In this document: piece after piece, positions 27,464 to 36,062 of the stretch
Position numbering within the stretch: position 1 is the first letter of the stretch
Layout of the letters: each line of letters begins with the position of its first letter
Assembly (NCBI GenBank): GCA_028277605.1
Contig: JANQFZ010000037.1
Coordinates: 1-36,100, forward strand
Origin: Vallitaleaceae bacterium
GTDB taxonomy: Bacteria; Bacillota; Clostridia; Lachnospirales; Vallitaleaceae
Direction of reading: 5' to 3'
DNA length: 36,100 bases
Notes under the pieces: generated by a model
What the model saw: the letters and a program-made list of their open reading frames with translations, nothing else
Database searches by the model: none
What the model was told of the DNA's origin: nothing
Program-made: the position numbers and the translations under genes

Positions 27464-28177
27464 TTAAGGTGTTCCTGCAAAAAGCCGACTTTCTTCCTCT
27501 TTAGGCTTAAATAATTCCAAAAACTTAAATTTTATTTTAACTGGCATTTTCTTCTGAGTATTTGTTCTTAATATAGCATTATATTCACTTTCTGTTAATA
27601 CACCCTTCAACTCCTGTTTGGATGCTTCTGGGACTATACCATGTGTAACATCAACAAAGCATAATGGCGGAAACATAACACACCACCAGTTTTTCCCCTT
27701 TGCTTTACCTATCTTAATAACAAGCGCCTCATATTCACCCGGCGGCAAAACAATATCACCATAGGTTTTTAATGGAAAATTCTCAAATTCTAATTTCACT
27801 TGGGTATCATAATTCGCACCATACTCTAAGATAACCTTCTTAGAGATGGTATTTATATCCTCTATATGCTGGTAGATTAAATCTCTAGTCTGATCAATAG
27901 TCTCTGAATGTTCTAATAGCGTTTCCATATAGGTGATAACAGCATCTCTTACCTGTAACTTTAAGGCTTGATCAGATTGACTATCACTATTGGCTATTAC
28001 ATGAAATCGAATAAGACTATGGGATAAGCCTTTCTGTATGGCAGCTTGTGATGTATTATAGTGGAAATCCTGAGAGAAACCAAATAACATAGCCACTACT
28101 AATGCTATTCCGATCATATGCACCGTTTGATTCTGATACCACTTTTTAATGACTTTATTTAGTTCAATCTTTTTCAT
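27464..28177 (-). CDS. spoIIR: Stage II sporulation protein R
   Basis: A 237-aa sporulation signal. In Bacillus the family is made in the forespore under SigF and secreted toward the mother cell to trigger SpoIIGA-dependent activation of pro-SigE. An N-terminal membrane segment (about residues 20-38, HMIGIALVVAMLFGF) is followed by the conserved domain: IRFHVIANSDSQSDQALKLQ, FPLKTYGDIVLPPGEYEAL, and GKNWWCVMFPPLCFVDVTHG. The start at 28177 has AGGGGGC close upstream (about 6 nt before the ATG); the frame opens 12 codons earlier without support. It follows the gerC-type gene by 156 bp in the same direction. A GTATA box and a GGTTAATA stretch upstream only partly resemble a SigF promoter. Confidence 0.93.
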   Translation of the reverse strand: MKKIELNKVIKKWYQNQTVHMIGIALVVAMLFGFSQDFHYNTSQAAIQKGLSHSLIRFHVIANSDSQSDQALKLQVRDAVITYMETLLEHSETIDQTRDLIYQHIEDINTISKKVILEYGANYDTQVKLEFENFPLKTYGDIVLPPGEYEALVIKIGKAKGKNWWCVMFPPLCFVDVTHGIVPEASKQELKGVLTESEYNAILRTNTQKKMPVKIKFKFLELFKPKEEESRLFAGTP

Positions 28178-28333
28178 ACCAACGCCCCCTTCTAGGCTAA
28201 AGGTTATAGTCAATGATAATTTATATCATGAGTTCTTGAATTCTTGGTTGTAGTGATAGTATTAACCATTTTTCATAGTATTATACATAATGGGTTTATT
28301 CCTCAAAAAGTAGCTTAGCATGTCTGCTATGAC

Positions 28334-29452
28334 TTATTTTGCTAAACCTATTCTTCTAATATTGTTTTGACACTTGATTTCAATTGTTGCAGTCTTAAAA
28401 AACTCTTTCCAATTATCTTTAACCTTCATCCAAATGCCTCTATCTTTTAGTTTTAATCGGTCTCCAGCCCCTATCATATCAAAACCAAATTTTTTTTGTA
28501 TGACTTCAACCGCTTGTCTACATTCCCATTCCATTTGTTTTTGAAGGGCAAGTTCTACTTTTTTAATATAGGTACTTTTATAGGACTTCTCTTCTATACC
28601 GAGTATATATTCCTGTACATCTCCTTCCGTCTGGATCTCTATTTTAATTTTCAAATTGTCATCCTTCATAGAAAAATCCATACTGGTATTGATTTCGCTG
28701 ATTTCATAGGGTATAGAATTCCCTTCAATATCTGTGCTGAGCACAGTTCCTCTTCCTTTTCCTGTTAGCCAGCTAAAAGGCAGTGCATACTTATGATCTA
28801 ACCATCCAGCTAGACTATAGTTTTTTATAACAGCAAAACCATCTGTAATAATATTATCTTCTTGTGTACCAATACCACCAATATAACCATTACCTTCTGA
28901 GCCTGACAGCATAATGGTTAATTCACCGATATTAACCTTATTAGAAATGACAGGATCTGTGTTATTATTTTCAAAAGCCTGAGAAATGTACATACCAATA
29001 GGAGGATCTGCATTTGGAACTAATTTCAAAAATTCCTCAGCCTTGCCATTGGTAGCTAAAGCCAAAACAGTTTTTGAAAACTGACTATTACGGTTAAAAT
29101 AATCCAGCACCTTTCTAAGATTGTATTCATCCTCTAAAAATTCCTTGCCAAAAATAATGAGTTTGGTATGTTCAAAATTAATCTTGAGATTAGATTTCTC
29201 TCCATAAAGCTTATTGGCTTCATATAGTGTTTTTGCTTTAGTGGTTCTTGTAAACAGCTTAGGTCCTGATTCACTCTGACCAGTGACTACGGGAAGATTT
29301 GGACTATTATACGTAATATTTAATAAATTACCAGCCTGATCTAATCCTATTGTAATAATAAAAGATCTATCACTTAATTCAACCTTGTCCCAGCAGCCAG
29401 TCAGTAAGCCTATACATACAAAAGCAATAATAACTCCTTTATACTTGGTCAT
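28334..29452 (-). CDS. Germinant receptor C subunit, lipoprotein (Ger(x)C family)
   Basis: A 372-aa lipoprotein subunit of a GerA-type spore germinant receptor, expected on the outer face of the spore inner membrane. The N-terminal hydrophobic stretch ends in the lipobox LLTGC, so Cys20 should be lipidated. WDKVELSDRSFIITIGLD follows, as usual for the family. The C-terminal region has VIQKKFGFDMIGAGDRL, a common late block. The start is ATG 29452 (GGTGA 5 nt upstream); GTG 29461 is an alternative. It overlaps the gerB-type gene by 14-23 bp, consistent with translational coupling. The ligand cannot be predicted. Confidence 0.93.
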   Translation of the reverse strand: MTKYKGVIIAFVCIGLLTGCWDKVELSDRSFIITIGLDQAGNLLNITYNSPNLPVVTGQSESGPKLFTRTTKAKTLYEANKLYGEKSNLKINFEHTKLIIFGKEFLEDEYNLRKVLDYFNRNSQFSKTVLALATNGKAEEFLKLVPNADPPIGMYISQAFENNNTDPVISNKVNIGELTIMLSGSEGNGYIGGIGTQEDNIITDGFAVIKNYSLAGWLDHKYALPFSWLTGKGRGTVLSTDIEGNSIPYEISEINTSMDFSMKDDNLKIKIEIQTEGDVQEYILGIEEKSYKSTYIKKVELALQKQMEWECRQAVEVIQKKFGFDMIGAGDRLKLKDRGIWMKVKDNWKEFFKTATIEIKCQNNIRRIGLAK

Positions 29453-30545
29453 TGACTTCACCCATCTTTCTCAATCGCGCTACAAATAAAAGTACTAAGG
29501 GAATAATAAGTAAAAATACAATATCTATATACTTTGCCACAAATAAAGCCCACTCTTGGGTTTCTACCACATTATCTGGTAAAAGAGCAACAATATAAAT
29601 AATTGGCAATGCTGGTAAAATCCAATAATAATAGTCTTTAGTTTGGAATGTTTTATGAGCCGCAACCCCAATAAAATAGACAAAGGCATTAATCAACGCA
29701 AAAACCGTGAATATCCAAAAACTCATCATGAGAGCATCCTGCCGTTCTATAATCGCTGCAGGAACCTCAATCACCTGCATCATAGTCATTACCGGCCAAA
29801 TCTGCTTAATAGTTTCTTTATGACCAAAGGTACCTATTGTGATTAAACATATAATGGTATTTAATACACCAACAAAAATGATGCTTCTGGTTATTGAAGG
29901 TCCTGCTTTTTTAGGTTTATTTAAAAAAGGAATCGTGATGAGGATGACCTGTAAAGCAGAATAGGACATAGAAATTAAATAACTGCCTTCTAAATAATCT
30001 AAGGGCTTACCTGTTACAGGTGGAGCTAAATTGCTAATCTTAACACTTGGAAAAGCAAAGATAAAGATAACTATAATAGGAACTAAAACAATGATAATTA
30101 GGAGTTCTCCAAGCCGTCCACGATACTCATATCCTTTTCGGCTTAAATAGGAGGCTAGAACCAGCATACTAATCATAATAATCTCTATTGGCGTTTTAGG
30201 AAGAAGCGTCTGCTTCACCAATTCTCCAAAAATCCTCAACTCTAACGCGACAGATATAATAAATTTAATAATAAATAATAGACCGACTAATTTCCCAACA
30301 GGCTTTGATAACAGAAGCTCCGAGTATTCAATAACCGTCTTATTAGGAAATCTTTTCCCAAGTGTAGTAATCAAATAACCATAAACCACTGCAATTGCTG
30401 TTCCAATAACAATAATAATCCATCCATCCTGTTGAACAAACTGGGCTGCATATCTTGGCATGGTTAAACTGGCTGTACTAAACATATCAAGAATCAGCAG
30501 CACCTCGACCTGTCGTAGGGAAATTTTATCATTTCTTGAGTACAT
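29439..30545 (-). CDS. Germinant receptor B subunit, spore permease family
   Basis: A 368-aa integral membrane protein of the GerB/spore germination permease family (APC superfamily fold), thought to carry the germinant-binding site. About ten hydrophobic helices are visible across the whole length, starting with ISLRQVEVLLILDMFSTASL and ending in a basic tail (FVARLRKMGEVNDQ). AAAGGAG precedes the ATG by 6 nt. The 5' end overlaps the gerA-type gene by 17 bp and the 3' end overlaps the gerC-type gene. The order A-B-C is standard. Confidence 0.93.
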   Translation of the reverse strand: MYSRNDKISLRQVEVLLILDMFSTASLTMPRYAAQFVQQDGWIIIVIGTAIAVVYGYLITTLGKRFPNKTVIEYSELLLSKPVGKLVGLLFIIKFIISVALELRIFGELVKQTLLPKTPIEIIMISMLVLASYLSRKGYEYRGRLGELLIIIVLVPIIVIFIFAFPSVKISNLAPPVTGKPLDYLEGSYLISMSYSALQVILITIPFLNKPKKAGPSITRSIIFVGVLNTIICLITIGTFGHKETIKQIWPVMTMMQVIEVPAAIIERQDALMMSFWIFTVFALINAFVYFIGVAAHKTFQTKDYYYWILPALPIIYIVALLPDNVVETQEWALFVAKYIDIVFLLIIPLVLLFVARLRKMGEVNDQV

Positions 30546-32103
30546 TTTGTTCTCCTTTTTGTTTCATCTTTAATCGAACTCTATTATCTTCTTTTGAAAA
30601 CACTGGTCTCTTTTTCAGCAAAAATGTTGGAAATCTGAGAATGGAGTCCTTTAAATCACTGTATTCATTAATTTCTCCTGATACAAATGGGGATAGATAA
30701 GGAACACCAAAGCTTTTTAGCGATACCAAATGGATGAGCTGTGCTAAGATACCAACCCAAAAGCCATATAATCCTAGTGTAGCGGATAAGGCAATAATAA
30801 CAAATTTCATTAATATAAAAGCAGTGGTCAAAGAATAATTGGGTATTGCAAAAGAAGATATTGCTGTTACAGCAACAATGATAACTATAATAGGACTCAC
30901 TAAATTAGCTTCTACAACTGCTTGACCAATAATAAGACCGCCAACAATCCCGATGGTGTTCCCTATAGGTCCAGGTAATCTTACCCCTGCTTCTCTAAGT
31001 AATTCAAATGCCAATTCCATAATGATAACCTCTATTACCGCAGGAAAGGGGACACCTTGTCTCGATGCAGCAAATGAGTAGATTAAGGATGTTGGTATCA
31101 TGGATGGATGAAAAGTGGTTAAGGCAATATATAATCCAGGAAGAGCAATAGCAACAAAAGCTGCCATATAACGGACAACCCTAAAGAAGCTCATTATCAT
31201 CCATCTTTGCGTATAGTCTTCTGAAGCTTGAAAAAAAGCATTAAGTGTAGTAGGAAGCAAAAGAACAAAAGGGGAATTATCGACGATGATAACAACTCTT
31301 CCCTCAAGTATAGCGGATGCTGCTTTATCTGGTCGTTGTGTCGTCTGAATTTTGGGAAATGGCGAATGCCAATCCTTCTCCATTAGTTGTTCCAGCATAC
31401 CACTATCAATAACACCATCCACCACAAAATCATTGAGGCGCTCTGTTATTTCACTAACTATAGCTGGTTTGGCTACATCTTCTAAGTAAACAAGACCAAT
31501 ATCCGTACGTGATCTCAATCCTACCTGAAGCTGTTTTATTTTTAATTTAGTATCTCTTATTCTTCTACGTATTAAGACTGTATTAAACCTAAAAACTTCA
31601 GTAAATCCTTCTTTTGACCCTTTAACTACAGCTTCCGTATCTGGTTCTGTAATACCTCTGCTCGGCCAACCTTTTGTTGATATTAATAATACCTTATCAT
31701 AACCATCAATAAATAAGACCGTATCACCAGATAGAACTGCAAGGGCTACATCATCCATCTTTTCTATCTCTTTGACATCAGCAGTCGCAATACCACCATT
31801 TTTTATAAATTCAAAGATATTCTCTTCTGTGTTTTCTATGCTTTTAGGAACATCTCTAACCTGTACTATAAGCTGCTCTAGTATAGATTCTTCTATGACC
31901 CGCCTATCTATCATTACATCAATATATGCAATGTATGCCCATATGTTTTTATTAACACCAATAGGAAATTTCCTTTTAACCAAATCCCCACAATCCTGAA
32001 ATAAATATTCAAAATTACTAATATTTTCATCTAAAGATAGGCTGATTGGTATAGTAATCCTATGATCTTGATTATGTGTTGGAGCGACTTTTTTTATTCT
32101 CAC
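30529..32103 (-). CDS. Germinant receptor A subunit (GerA family)
   Basis: A 524-aa receptor subunit with a ~270-residue soluble N-terminal domain and a membrane half of about five or six helices, the normal GerA architecture. Characteristic blocks: GDTVLFIDGYDKVLLISTKG, RGITEPDTEAVVKGSKEGFTE, LIRRRIRDTKLK, GRVVIIVDNSPFVLLLPTT, and RQGVPFPAVIEVIIMELAFELLREAGVRLP with PIGNTIGIVGGLIIGQA. In GerA proteins the subunit oligomerises into an ion channel. The start is GTG 32103 with GAGGAG 7 nt upstream; a TTG five codons earlier lies before that site. It follows the 68-aa membrane protein gene by 53 bp. Confidence 0.95.
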   Translation of the reverse strand: MRIKKVAPTHNQDHRITIPISLSLDENISNFEYLFQDCGDLVKRKFPIGVNKNIWAYIAYIDVMIDRRVIEESILEQLIVQVRDVPKSIENTEENIFEFIKNGGIATADVKEIEKMDDVALAVLSGDTVLFIDGYDKVLLISTKGWPSRGITEPDTEAVVKGSKEGFTEVFRFNTVLIRRRIRDTKLKIKQLQVGLRSRTDIGLVYLEDVAKPAIVSEITERLNDFVVDGVIDSGMLEQLMEKDWHSPFPKIQTTQRPDKAASAILEGRVVIIVDNSPFVLLLPTTLNAFFQASEDYTQRWMIMSFFRVVRYMAAFVAIALPGLYIALTTFHPSMIPTSLIYSFAASRQGVPFPAVIEVIIMELAFELLREAGVRLPGPIGNTIGIVGGLIIGQAVVEANLVSPIIVIIVAVTAISSFAIPNYSLTTAFILMKFVIIALSATLGLYGFWVGILAQLIHLVSLKSFGVPYLSPFVSGEINEYSDLKDSILRFPTFLLKKRPVFSKEDNRVRLKMKQKGEQNVLKK

Positions 32104-32156
32104 TTTAACTCTCCTCAAATCTAAGGTTTAAACTAATCATAAACACTACTTACGGC

Positions 32157-32363
32157 TTAAAAGAATTGCAAAATCACATAAATAATAACAGCTGCCGCAA
32201 TATAGACTTTTCCTATTATTCTTGCTATGTTAGCATCCAAAGTCATAGACTTCCTTTTTAATTTCGTACTATCCCAAAAGACAAGGATAAGACCAATACC
32301 AACAATGAACAGCATTAAGGATAGGTCATAGATGTTTTTTATTTCCTTAATTATGGCTTCCAT
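32157..32363 (-). CDS. Small two-helix membrane protein, candidate germinant receptor D subunit
   Basis: A 68-aa protein with two hydrophobic helices (about 11-28, LSLMLFIVGIGLILVFW; and 49-66, VYIAAAVIIYVILQF) joined by a basic loop (TKLKRKSMTLDANIARIIGK). AGGGAG lies ~7 nt before the ATG at 32363; longer in-frame starts lack support. It is the first gene before gerA-gerB-gerC, only 53 bp away and in the same direction. Small two-helix D proteins encoded in or beside gerA-type operons are known in Bacillus species to modulate receptor activity, and this fits that class by size, topology and position. I cannot show homology by sequence alone. Confidence 0.7.
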   Translation of the reverse strand: MEAIIKEIKNIYDLSLMLFIVGIGLILVFWDSTKLKRKSMTLDANIARIIGKVYIAAAVIIYVILQFF

Positions 32364-32531
32364 CAAATCTCTCCCTTTTTTTAATTTTTTGTTATTAATT
32401 CCATTTTTATTCAATGTGGTATAATTATTTTGATGAAACTAATGAAGAACCAATAGTATTAGCCTTATTTGTTGGAGAATCTAGAGATTATAGTTAGATA
32501 ATACAAGAGACATGTACTAAAGAAGAGAAAC

Positions 32532-32569
32532 AAAAAAAACATCCTATAGGTTGATTAGCTATAAGATGT
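32532..32569 (-). terminator. Intrinsic terminator downstream of gntR
   Basis: The hairpin ACATC-c-TATAG / CTATA-a-GATGT (32539-32569, one internal mismatch) is followed on the minus strand by eight T residues (A-run 32532-32539). It ends the ispE-gntR transcript before the germination operon. Confidence 0.8.
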
Positions 32570-32600
32570 CTTGATGAAGTCTTAAAATGATAGCTTTATT

Positions 32601-32688
32601 AATTGAGAGAATGTCATAATCTATCTATATAACATAGATGGATTAACAAATGTTAGATCATAAAACATATTATGATATTCTCTCAATT
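32601..32688. repeat. 88-bp cloverleaf-like inverted repeat abutting the gntR stop
   Basis: The left arm AATTGAGAGAATGTCATAAT (32601-32620) matches the reverse complement of 32669-32688 at 19 of 20 positions. Two hairpins lie inside: TAATC/ATCTAT with ATAGAT/GATTA (32617-32645), and ATCATAA/TTATGAT (~32657-32675, which competes with the outer arm). The right arm ends on the first base of the TGA stop triplet of gntR as read on the plus strand (32688-32690). Confidence 0.6.
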
Positions 32689-33374
32689 CATAATCCTGTA
32701 GATGTATTTTGTTTAATAAATTCAATCACTGCTTTCTCTTGATTTTCAATATGCTCAACCGCTGCTTGCTCAGCAAGTTTTGTGTTCTTTTCTTCAATGT
32801 ACTGAACAATTTTTTTATGCTCTTTTACTATATTCTTATAGCTTGTTAGATTGCGTATATATTCTACTCTGTATCTGTAAATCTGCTCTCTTAAATTACT
32901 TAAGATATGAATTAGTTTATCGTTTCTTGTTGATTGATAAATAACATCATGAAATTCTACATCTTTTTGAATAATTTTATCGACTTGATTTTTTTCTACA
33001 ACTGCACTAAATTCCTTTAAGCTTGTATTTAAAACCTCTAAATCATCTGGTGTCATTTTTTTGCAAGCAAGTTTAACGGCCAATGCTTCTAAAGATGCTC
33101 TAATCTCTAGTACATCGGTAATATCCTTCTCTGTGATTCTAGCTACCTCTGCGCCTTTTCTAGGCACCATGCTAACTAATCCTTCTAGTTCTAGTTTTCT
33201 AATAGCTTCTCTAATGGGTGTTCTGCTGACACCCATTCTTTCTGCTAGTTGCTTCTCCATTAATCTTTCCCCAGGCTTAAGTTCTCCTTTTAGTATAGCA
33301 TCCCTTAATGTATTAAAAACTACATCTCTTAAAGGTAAATACTCGTTCAAATTGACTTTTAGCTTATCATCCAT
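32688..33374 (-). CDS. GntR-family (FCD/FadR-type) transcriptional regulator
   Basis: A 228-aa regulator. The N-terminal winged helix (~10-80) is typical of GntR: LRDVVFNTLRDAILKGELKP, GERLMEKQLAERMGVSRTPI and REAIRKLELEGLVSMVPRKG. The C-terminal helical FCD effector domain (~85-220) has the pattern DITDVLEIRASLEALAVKLA, with Asp and His residues (DVEFHDVIY, EHKKIVQYI) that commonly bind metal. The start is ATG 33374 with AGAGG about 7 nt upstream, 4 bases after the ispE stop codon, so the two are co-transcribed. The effector is unknown. An 88-bp inverted repeat and then a terminator follow. Confidence 0.92.
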   Translation of the reverse strand: MDDKLKVNLNEYLPLRDVVFNTLRDAILKGELKPGERLMEKQLAERMGVSRTPIREAIRKLELEGLVSMVPRKGAEVARITEKDITDVLEIRASLEALAVKLACKKMTPDDLEVLNTSLKEFSAVVEKNQVDKIIQKDVEFHDVIYQSTRNDKLIHILSNLREQIYRYRVEYIRNLTSYKNIVKEHKKIVQYIEEKNTKLAEQAAVEHIENQEKAVIEFIKQNTSTGL

Positions 33375-33378
33375 TTTT

Positions 33379-34248
33379 TTACCTCTTCCTATTATAGATT
33401 GTCGTCGTATATATAAACTTCGCGTAGTTATGATATTTAAGCTGGTATCCTGTTTTGTATGCTTTCTTTTTATTATCAAACAGCCCAAAAACTGTAGGAC
33501 CGCTTCCACTCATCATTGCTCCTAATGCACCGTATTGTATCATATCCTCTTTAATCTTTTGAATGATAGGATACTCCTTTATCGTAACATCCTCTAAGAC
33601 ATTATGCATGTGATGACCAATTGATTGTAAATCCTTTAGTTCTATAGCATCTAAAATAGTTTTTGTTTCTGGATGCACAATAGTATTAAGATTTAAATGC
33701 TGATAAACATAAGGTGTCGACACATTAATTCCAGGCTTCGCTAAGACAACATAACAGTATGGAAAATTCGGCAGCTTAGTGATTTGCTCACCAATTCCTT
33801 CAGCTAGAGCTGTACCGCCTATTAGACAATACGGTATATCCGCCCCAAATTTTAGTCCTATTGCCATCATTTCTTCAAGCTCCATGTTAAGACGAAACAT
33901 AGAATTCATACCTAGAATAGCCATGGCTGCATCACTACTGCCGCCCCCTAATCCTGCTGATACTGGAATAACCTTAAAAAGCTCAATATGCAGGCCTGTC
34001 TTAATTCCTTTTATCTCTTTGATGTGCTGGATAACCTTATGTACAAGGTTTCTGTTGTCAGTAGGTAAGTAAGCTAAGTTGGTTTTTATTTTCAAATCAT
34101 CTTTTTTAATTTTTCTTATAGTAATTTTATCAAATAGGTTAACCGTTTGCATCACCATTAGAACATCATGATACCCATCTTTTCTCTTACCTGTTACATC
34201 TAAAGATATGTTGATCTTAGCACGAGCTTTTAAGTTAATTTCATTCAT
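33379..34248 (-). CDS. ispE: 4-diphosphocytidyl-2-C-methyl-D-erythritol kinase
   Basis: A 289-aa GHMP kinase of the non-mevalonate (MEP) isoprenoid pathway; it phosphorylates CDP-methylerythritol with ATP. The N-terminus has the ARAKINISLDVTGKRKDGYH block with the catalytic-region Lys11. The ATP loop VSAGLGGGSSDAA is at 96-108, and the C-terminal GHMP motif MSGSGPTVFGLF is present. Length is normal. GAGGGTG lies 7 nt before the ATG at 34248. CTP made by PyrG feeds the preceding pathway step. First gene of the ispE-gntR operon with its own promoter; the regulator gene follows after 4 bases. Confidence 0.96.
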   Translation of the reverse strand: MNEINLKARAKINISLDVTGKRKDGYHDVLMVMQTVNLFDKITIRKIKKDDLKIKTNLAYLPTDNRNLVHKVIQHIKEIKGIKTGLHIELFKVIPVSAGLGGGSSDAAMAILGMNSMFRLNMELEEMMAIGLKFGADIPYCLIGGTALAEGIGEQITKLPNFPYCYVVLAKPGINVSTPYVYQHLNLNTIVHPETKTILDAIELKDLQSIGHHMHNVLEDVTIKEYPIIQKIKEDMIQYGALGAMMSGSGPTVFGLFDNKKKAYKTGYQLKYHNYAKFIYTTTIYNRKR

Positions 34249-34304
34249 CCTCACACACCCTCAACCCTACAAGTTTTTTGTATGTTGTATACTATTTATT
34301 ATTG

Positions 34305-34333
34305 ATTATATACAATGTTACTATATAAATCAA
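34305..34333 (-). promoter_or_regulatory. SigA-type promoter of ispE-gntR
   Basis: TTGATT (34328-34333) and TATAAT (34305-34310) on the minus strand are separated by exactly 17 bp. The leader to the ispE ATG would be ~50 nt. Confidence 0.72.
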
Positions 34334-34365
34334 TAATAAAGACGGTTTCGCTGTGGTACAAACGT

Positions 34366-34395
34366 AAAAACTCCAGCCACAATTCATGGCTGGAG
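34366..34395 (-). terminator. Intrinsic terminator of the SPOCS-LysM gene
   Basis: A perfect 9-bp GC-rich stem CTCCAGCCA (34371-34379) / TGGCTGGAG (34387-34395), 7-nt loop, is followed on the minus strand by TTTTTACG. It lies ~45 nt past the stop codon. Confidence 0.88.
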
Positions 34396-34437
34396 GTTAA
34401 AATTTATCTTGATTCCTATACCTTTTTTAAAGCTCTT

Positions 34438-36015
34438 TTATAGCTCTAATGAAGCAACATTTTTAAGAATGATAAGCTTATGACCCTTTTGAACCTCTTC
34501 AGTTTCTAATTCATTGGTTGCCATAATATCTTCTACCCGCGTATAATACCGCTTAGCAATATCCCATAGATTTTCCTTATCTTTTACAATATAGCCTACT
34601 ATACTTGGCATAGATTGAAGTTTTTTATAGTCGATATCTTCTTCACTAACTTCGAAAATAATATCCATATTTTTTTCTTCAAAAACTAAAGTATCTAGCG
34701 TTACAGAACATTTAATTTCGACTTCTTTATCTCCTATCATACTACAATTAATGTAGTTTAATGATGGGTAGATATAAGTGAGACATTGATCATGAATTCC
34801 CTCTGCATCGATAACCTGACTAAACGGAAGCATCGTTTCATAGACATTAATGGGTGTTTGATCATTGCCTGCTACATACATGACTTTACAAAATACAACA
34901 CCTTCGACTTCTATTTTGTCCTCCAATTTATCTATGTTGTCGATATTAACATAGCCATTGGCATAATAGATTTGAAAAATATTTGGTTCATTATCGTTTA
35001 TCGTAATCGTATCCTTAATTTTACATTGACTTTGATTTTTACAAAGCATCCGCTGGTAAGGTGTTTTTTCTTTCTTTACTACCATTTCATTCTTGAGTGA
35101 ATAAAGATCGGTGACAATGTTGATTTTTTCTTCGTGATAGACATTGATATCTAACTCATTAACAACATCTATGGCTAATACTCTCTCTTCTCCATCTAAA
35201 TCTGGCTTAATTTGAAGTTTGGCATCTGAAATTCTCATGTGTATATCTGAATACATATCATCTCTACACCCATCACAATCTAAGATACCATTAAAATTAA
35301 ACTCATGCTCCACGAACTCTAGATTATTTTCACCAGATTCTCCAGCATATAGTGTCGCCAATGCTATAGAACCTTTAATATTAATTTTGTCATCTAATAG
35401 TCGTATTTCTTTGTTTTTTATGGCACAATCATACCATAGTATTTCCATGATATTTGATTTACTGCTAGGTATTGCCAGCTCATCTTTTATCTTATAAGTC
35501 TCTTTTTTTGATACATAGGGTTGACATATCGTTATGTCATTCATTTTCTTTTGTATGGATTCTAATCCTTCCACATCTAAAGGAATATAGATTTCTTCAT
35601 AGGCATCGACGGTTAGTTTAACATCTAATAAAATTTTAACGTTTATTTTTCTAGAATTAATGAGCTTAACCTTAACATCTTCAATAACACATTGAGTTTT
35701 TATGGTATCGTTCTTTGTTACTGTGTCCATATTCATTGTATCATCAAAAGGAATGAGTCCTGACATACTATGTACAGGTTTTTCATTATTTAAAGGCACA
35801 TAAAGTACAGATGTTTTGAATTCACCTTTAAATATAACTTTACCGTCCGTGACCTGTGTATTTAAAATATTAACAAATGAACTATTTTGTAATATGAAAT
35901 CAATATCGGGTTTGATATCAGGAACGTTAAAATCTTCATCTAAAGTAACTTGAACCGTTTGGTATGCTTTCGGTTTAATTAGTGCTATACTTTTTTGCTT
36001 TAATTCTACAGCCAA
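34438..36015 (-). CDS. SPOCS (DUF3794) and LysM domain protein, SipL-like
   Basis: A 525-aa protein built of SPOCS/DUF3794 repeats, a family found in spore-coat and spore-morphogenesis proteins, and ending in a LysM domain (~473-520, YIVKDKENLWDIAKRYYTRV). SPOCS-type blocks include VTLDEDFNVPDIKPDIDFIL near the start and repeated strands such as GKVIFKGEFKTSVLYVP, INIKGSIALATLYAGE and IEVEGVVFCKVMYVAG. Architecture and size resemble C. difficile SipL, whose LysM domain binds the coat ATPase SpoIVA, so a mother-cell role in coat assembly is inferred. The start is TTG 36015, 8 nt after AGGAGG; no ATG fits. CATAAATT on the minus strand (36067-36074) matches a SigE -10 pattern, but no clear -35 was seen. 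Confidence 0.88.
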   Translation of the reverse strand: MAVELKQKSIALIKPKAYQTVQVTLDEDFNVPDIKPDIDFILQNSSFVNILNTQVTDGKVIFKGEFKTSVLYVPLNNEKPVHSMSGLIPFDDTMNMDTVTKNDTIKTQCVIEDVKVKLINSRKINVKILLDVKLTVDAYEEIYIPLDVEGLESIQKKMNDITICQPYVSKKETYKIKDELAIPSSKSNIMEILWYDCAIKNKEIRLLDDKINIKGSIALATLYAGESGENNLEFVEHEFNFNGILDCDGCRDDMYSDIHMRISDAKLQIKPDLDGEERVLAIDVVNELDINVYHEEKINIVTDLYSLKNEMVVKKEKTPYQRMLCKNQSQCKIKDTITINDNEPNIFQIYYANGYVNIDNIDKLEDKIEVEGVVFCKVMYVAGNDQTPINVYETMLPFSQVIDAEGIHDQCLTYIYPSLNYINCSMIGDKEVEIKCSVTLDTLVFEEKNMDIIFEVSEEDIDYKKLQSMPSIVGYIVKDKENLWDIAKRYYTRVEDIMATNELETEEVQKGHKLIILKNVASLEL

Positions 36016-36025
36016 AAAAATCCCT

Positions 36026-36062
36026 CCTAAACCTTCGTCTTTAATATTATATTAAGGTTAGG
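36026..36062 (-). promoter_or_regulatory. Leader hairpin overlapping the SPOCS-LysM ribosome site
   Basis: In the minus-strand RNA, CCTAACCTT (36054-36062) can pair with AAGGTTTAGG (36026-36035, one bulged A), enclosing an AT-rich loop that can itself fold. The 3' arm runs into the AGGAGGG ribosome site, so folding would partly hide it. Confidence 0.4.

Noticed and set aside
28178..28333. SigF promoter for spoIIR
   Set aside because: GTATA matches the -35, but the GGTTAATACT stretch differs from the SigF -10 at two key positions and the spacing is short. It is too weak to list as a site.
28312..28335. Terminator after the gerC-type gene
   Set aside because: Only a 5-bp stem (TAGCA/TGCTA) and a distant T5 run; too weak to separate gerC from spoIIR transcription.
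32364..32450. SigG promoter for the germinant receptor operon
   Set aside because: A TGAATA box is present, but no CATnnTA-like -10 lies at the right distance, so I could not assign it.
33061..33525. 154-codon plus-strand frame opposite gntR/ispE
   Set aside because: It is antisense to two well-supported genes, has low-complexity Ser/Leu/Ile-rich composition and no ribosome site; it is a shadow frame.
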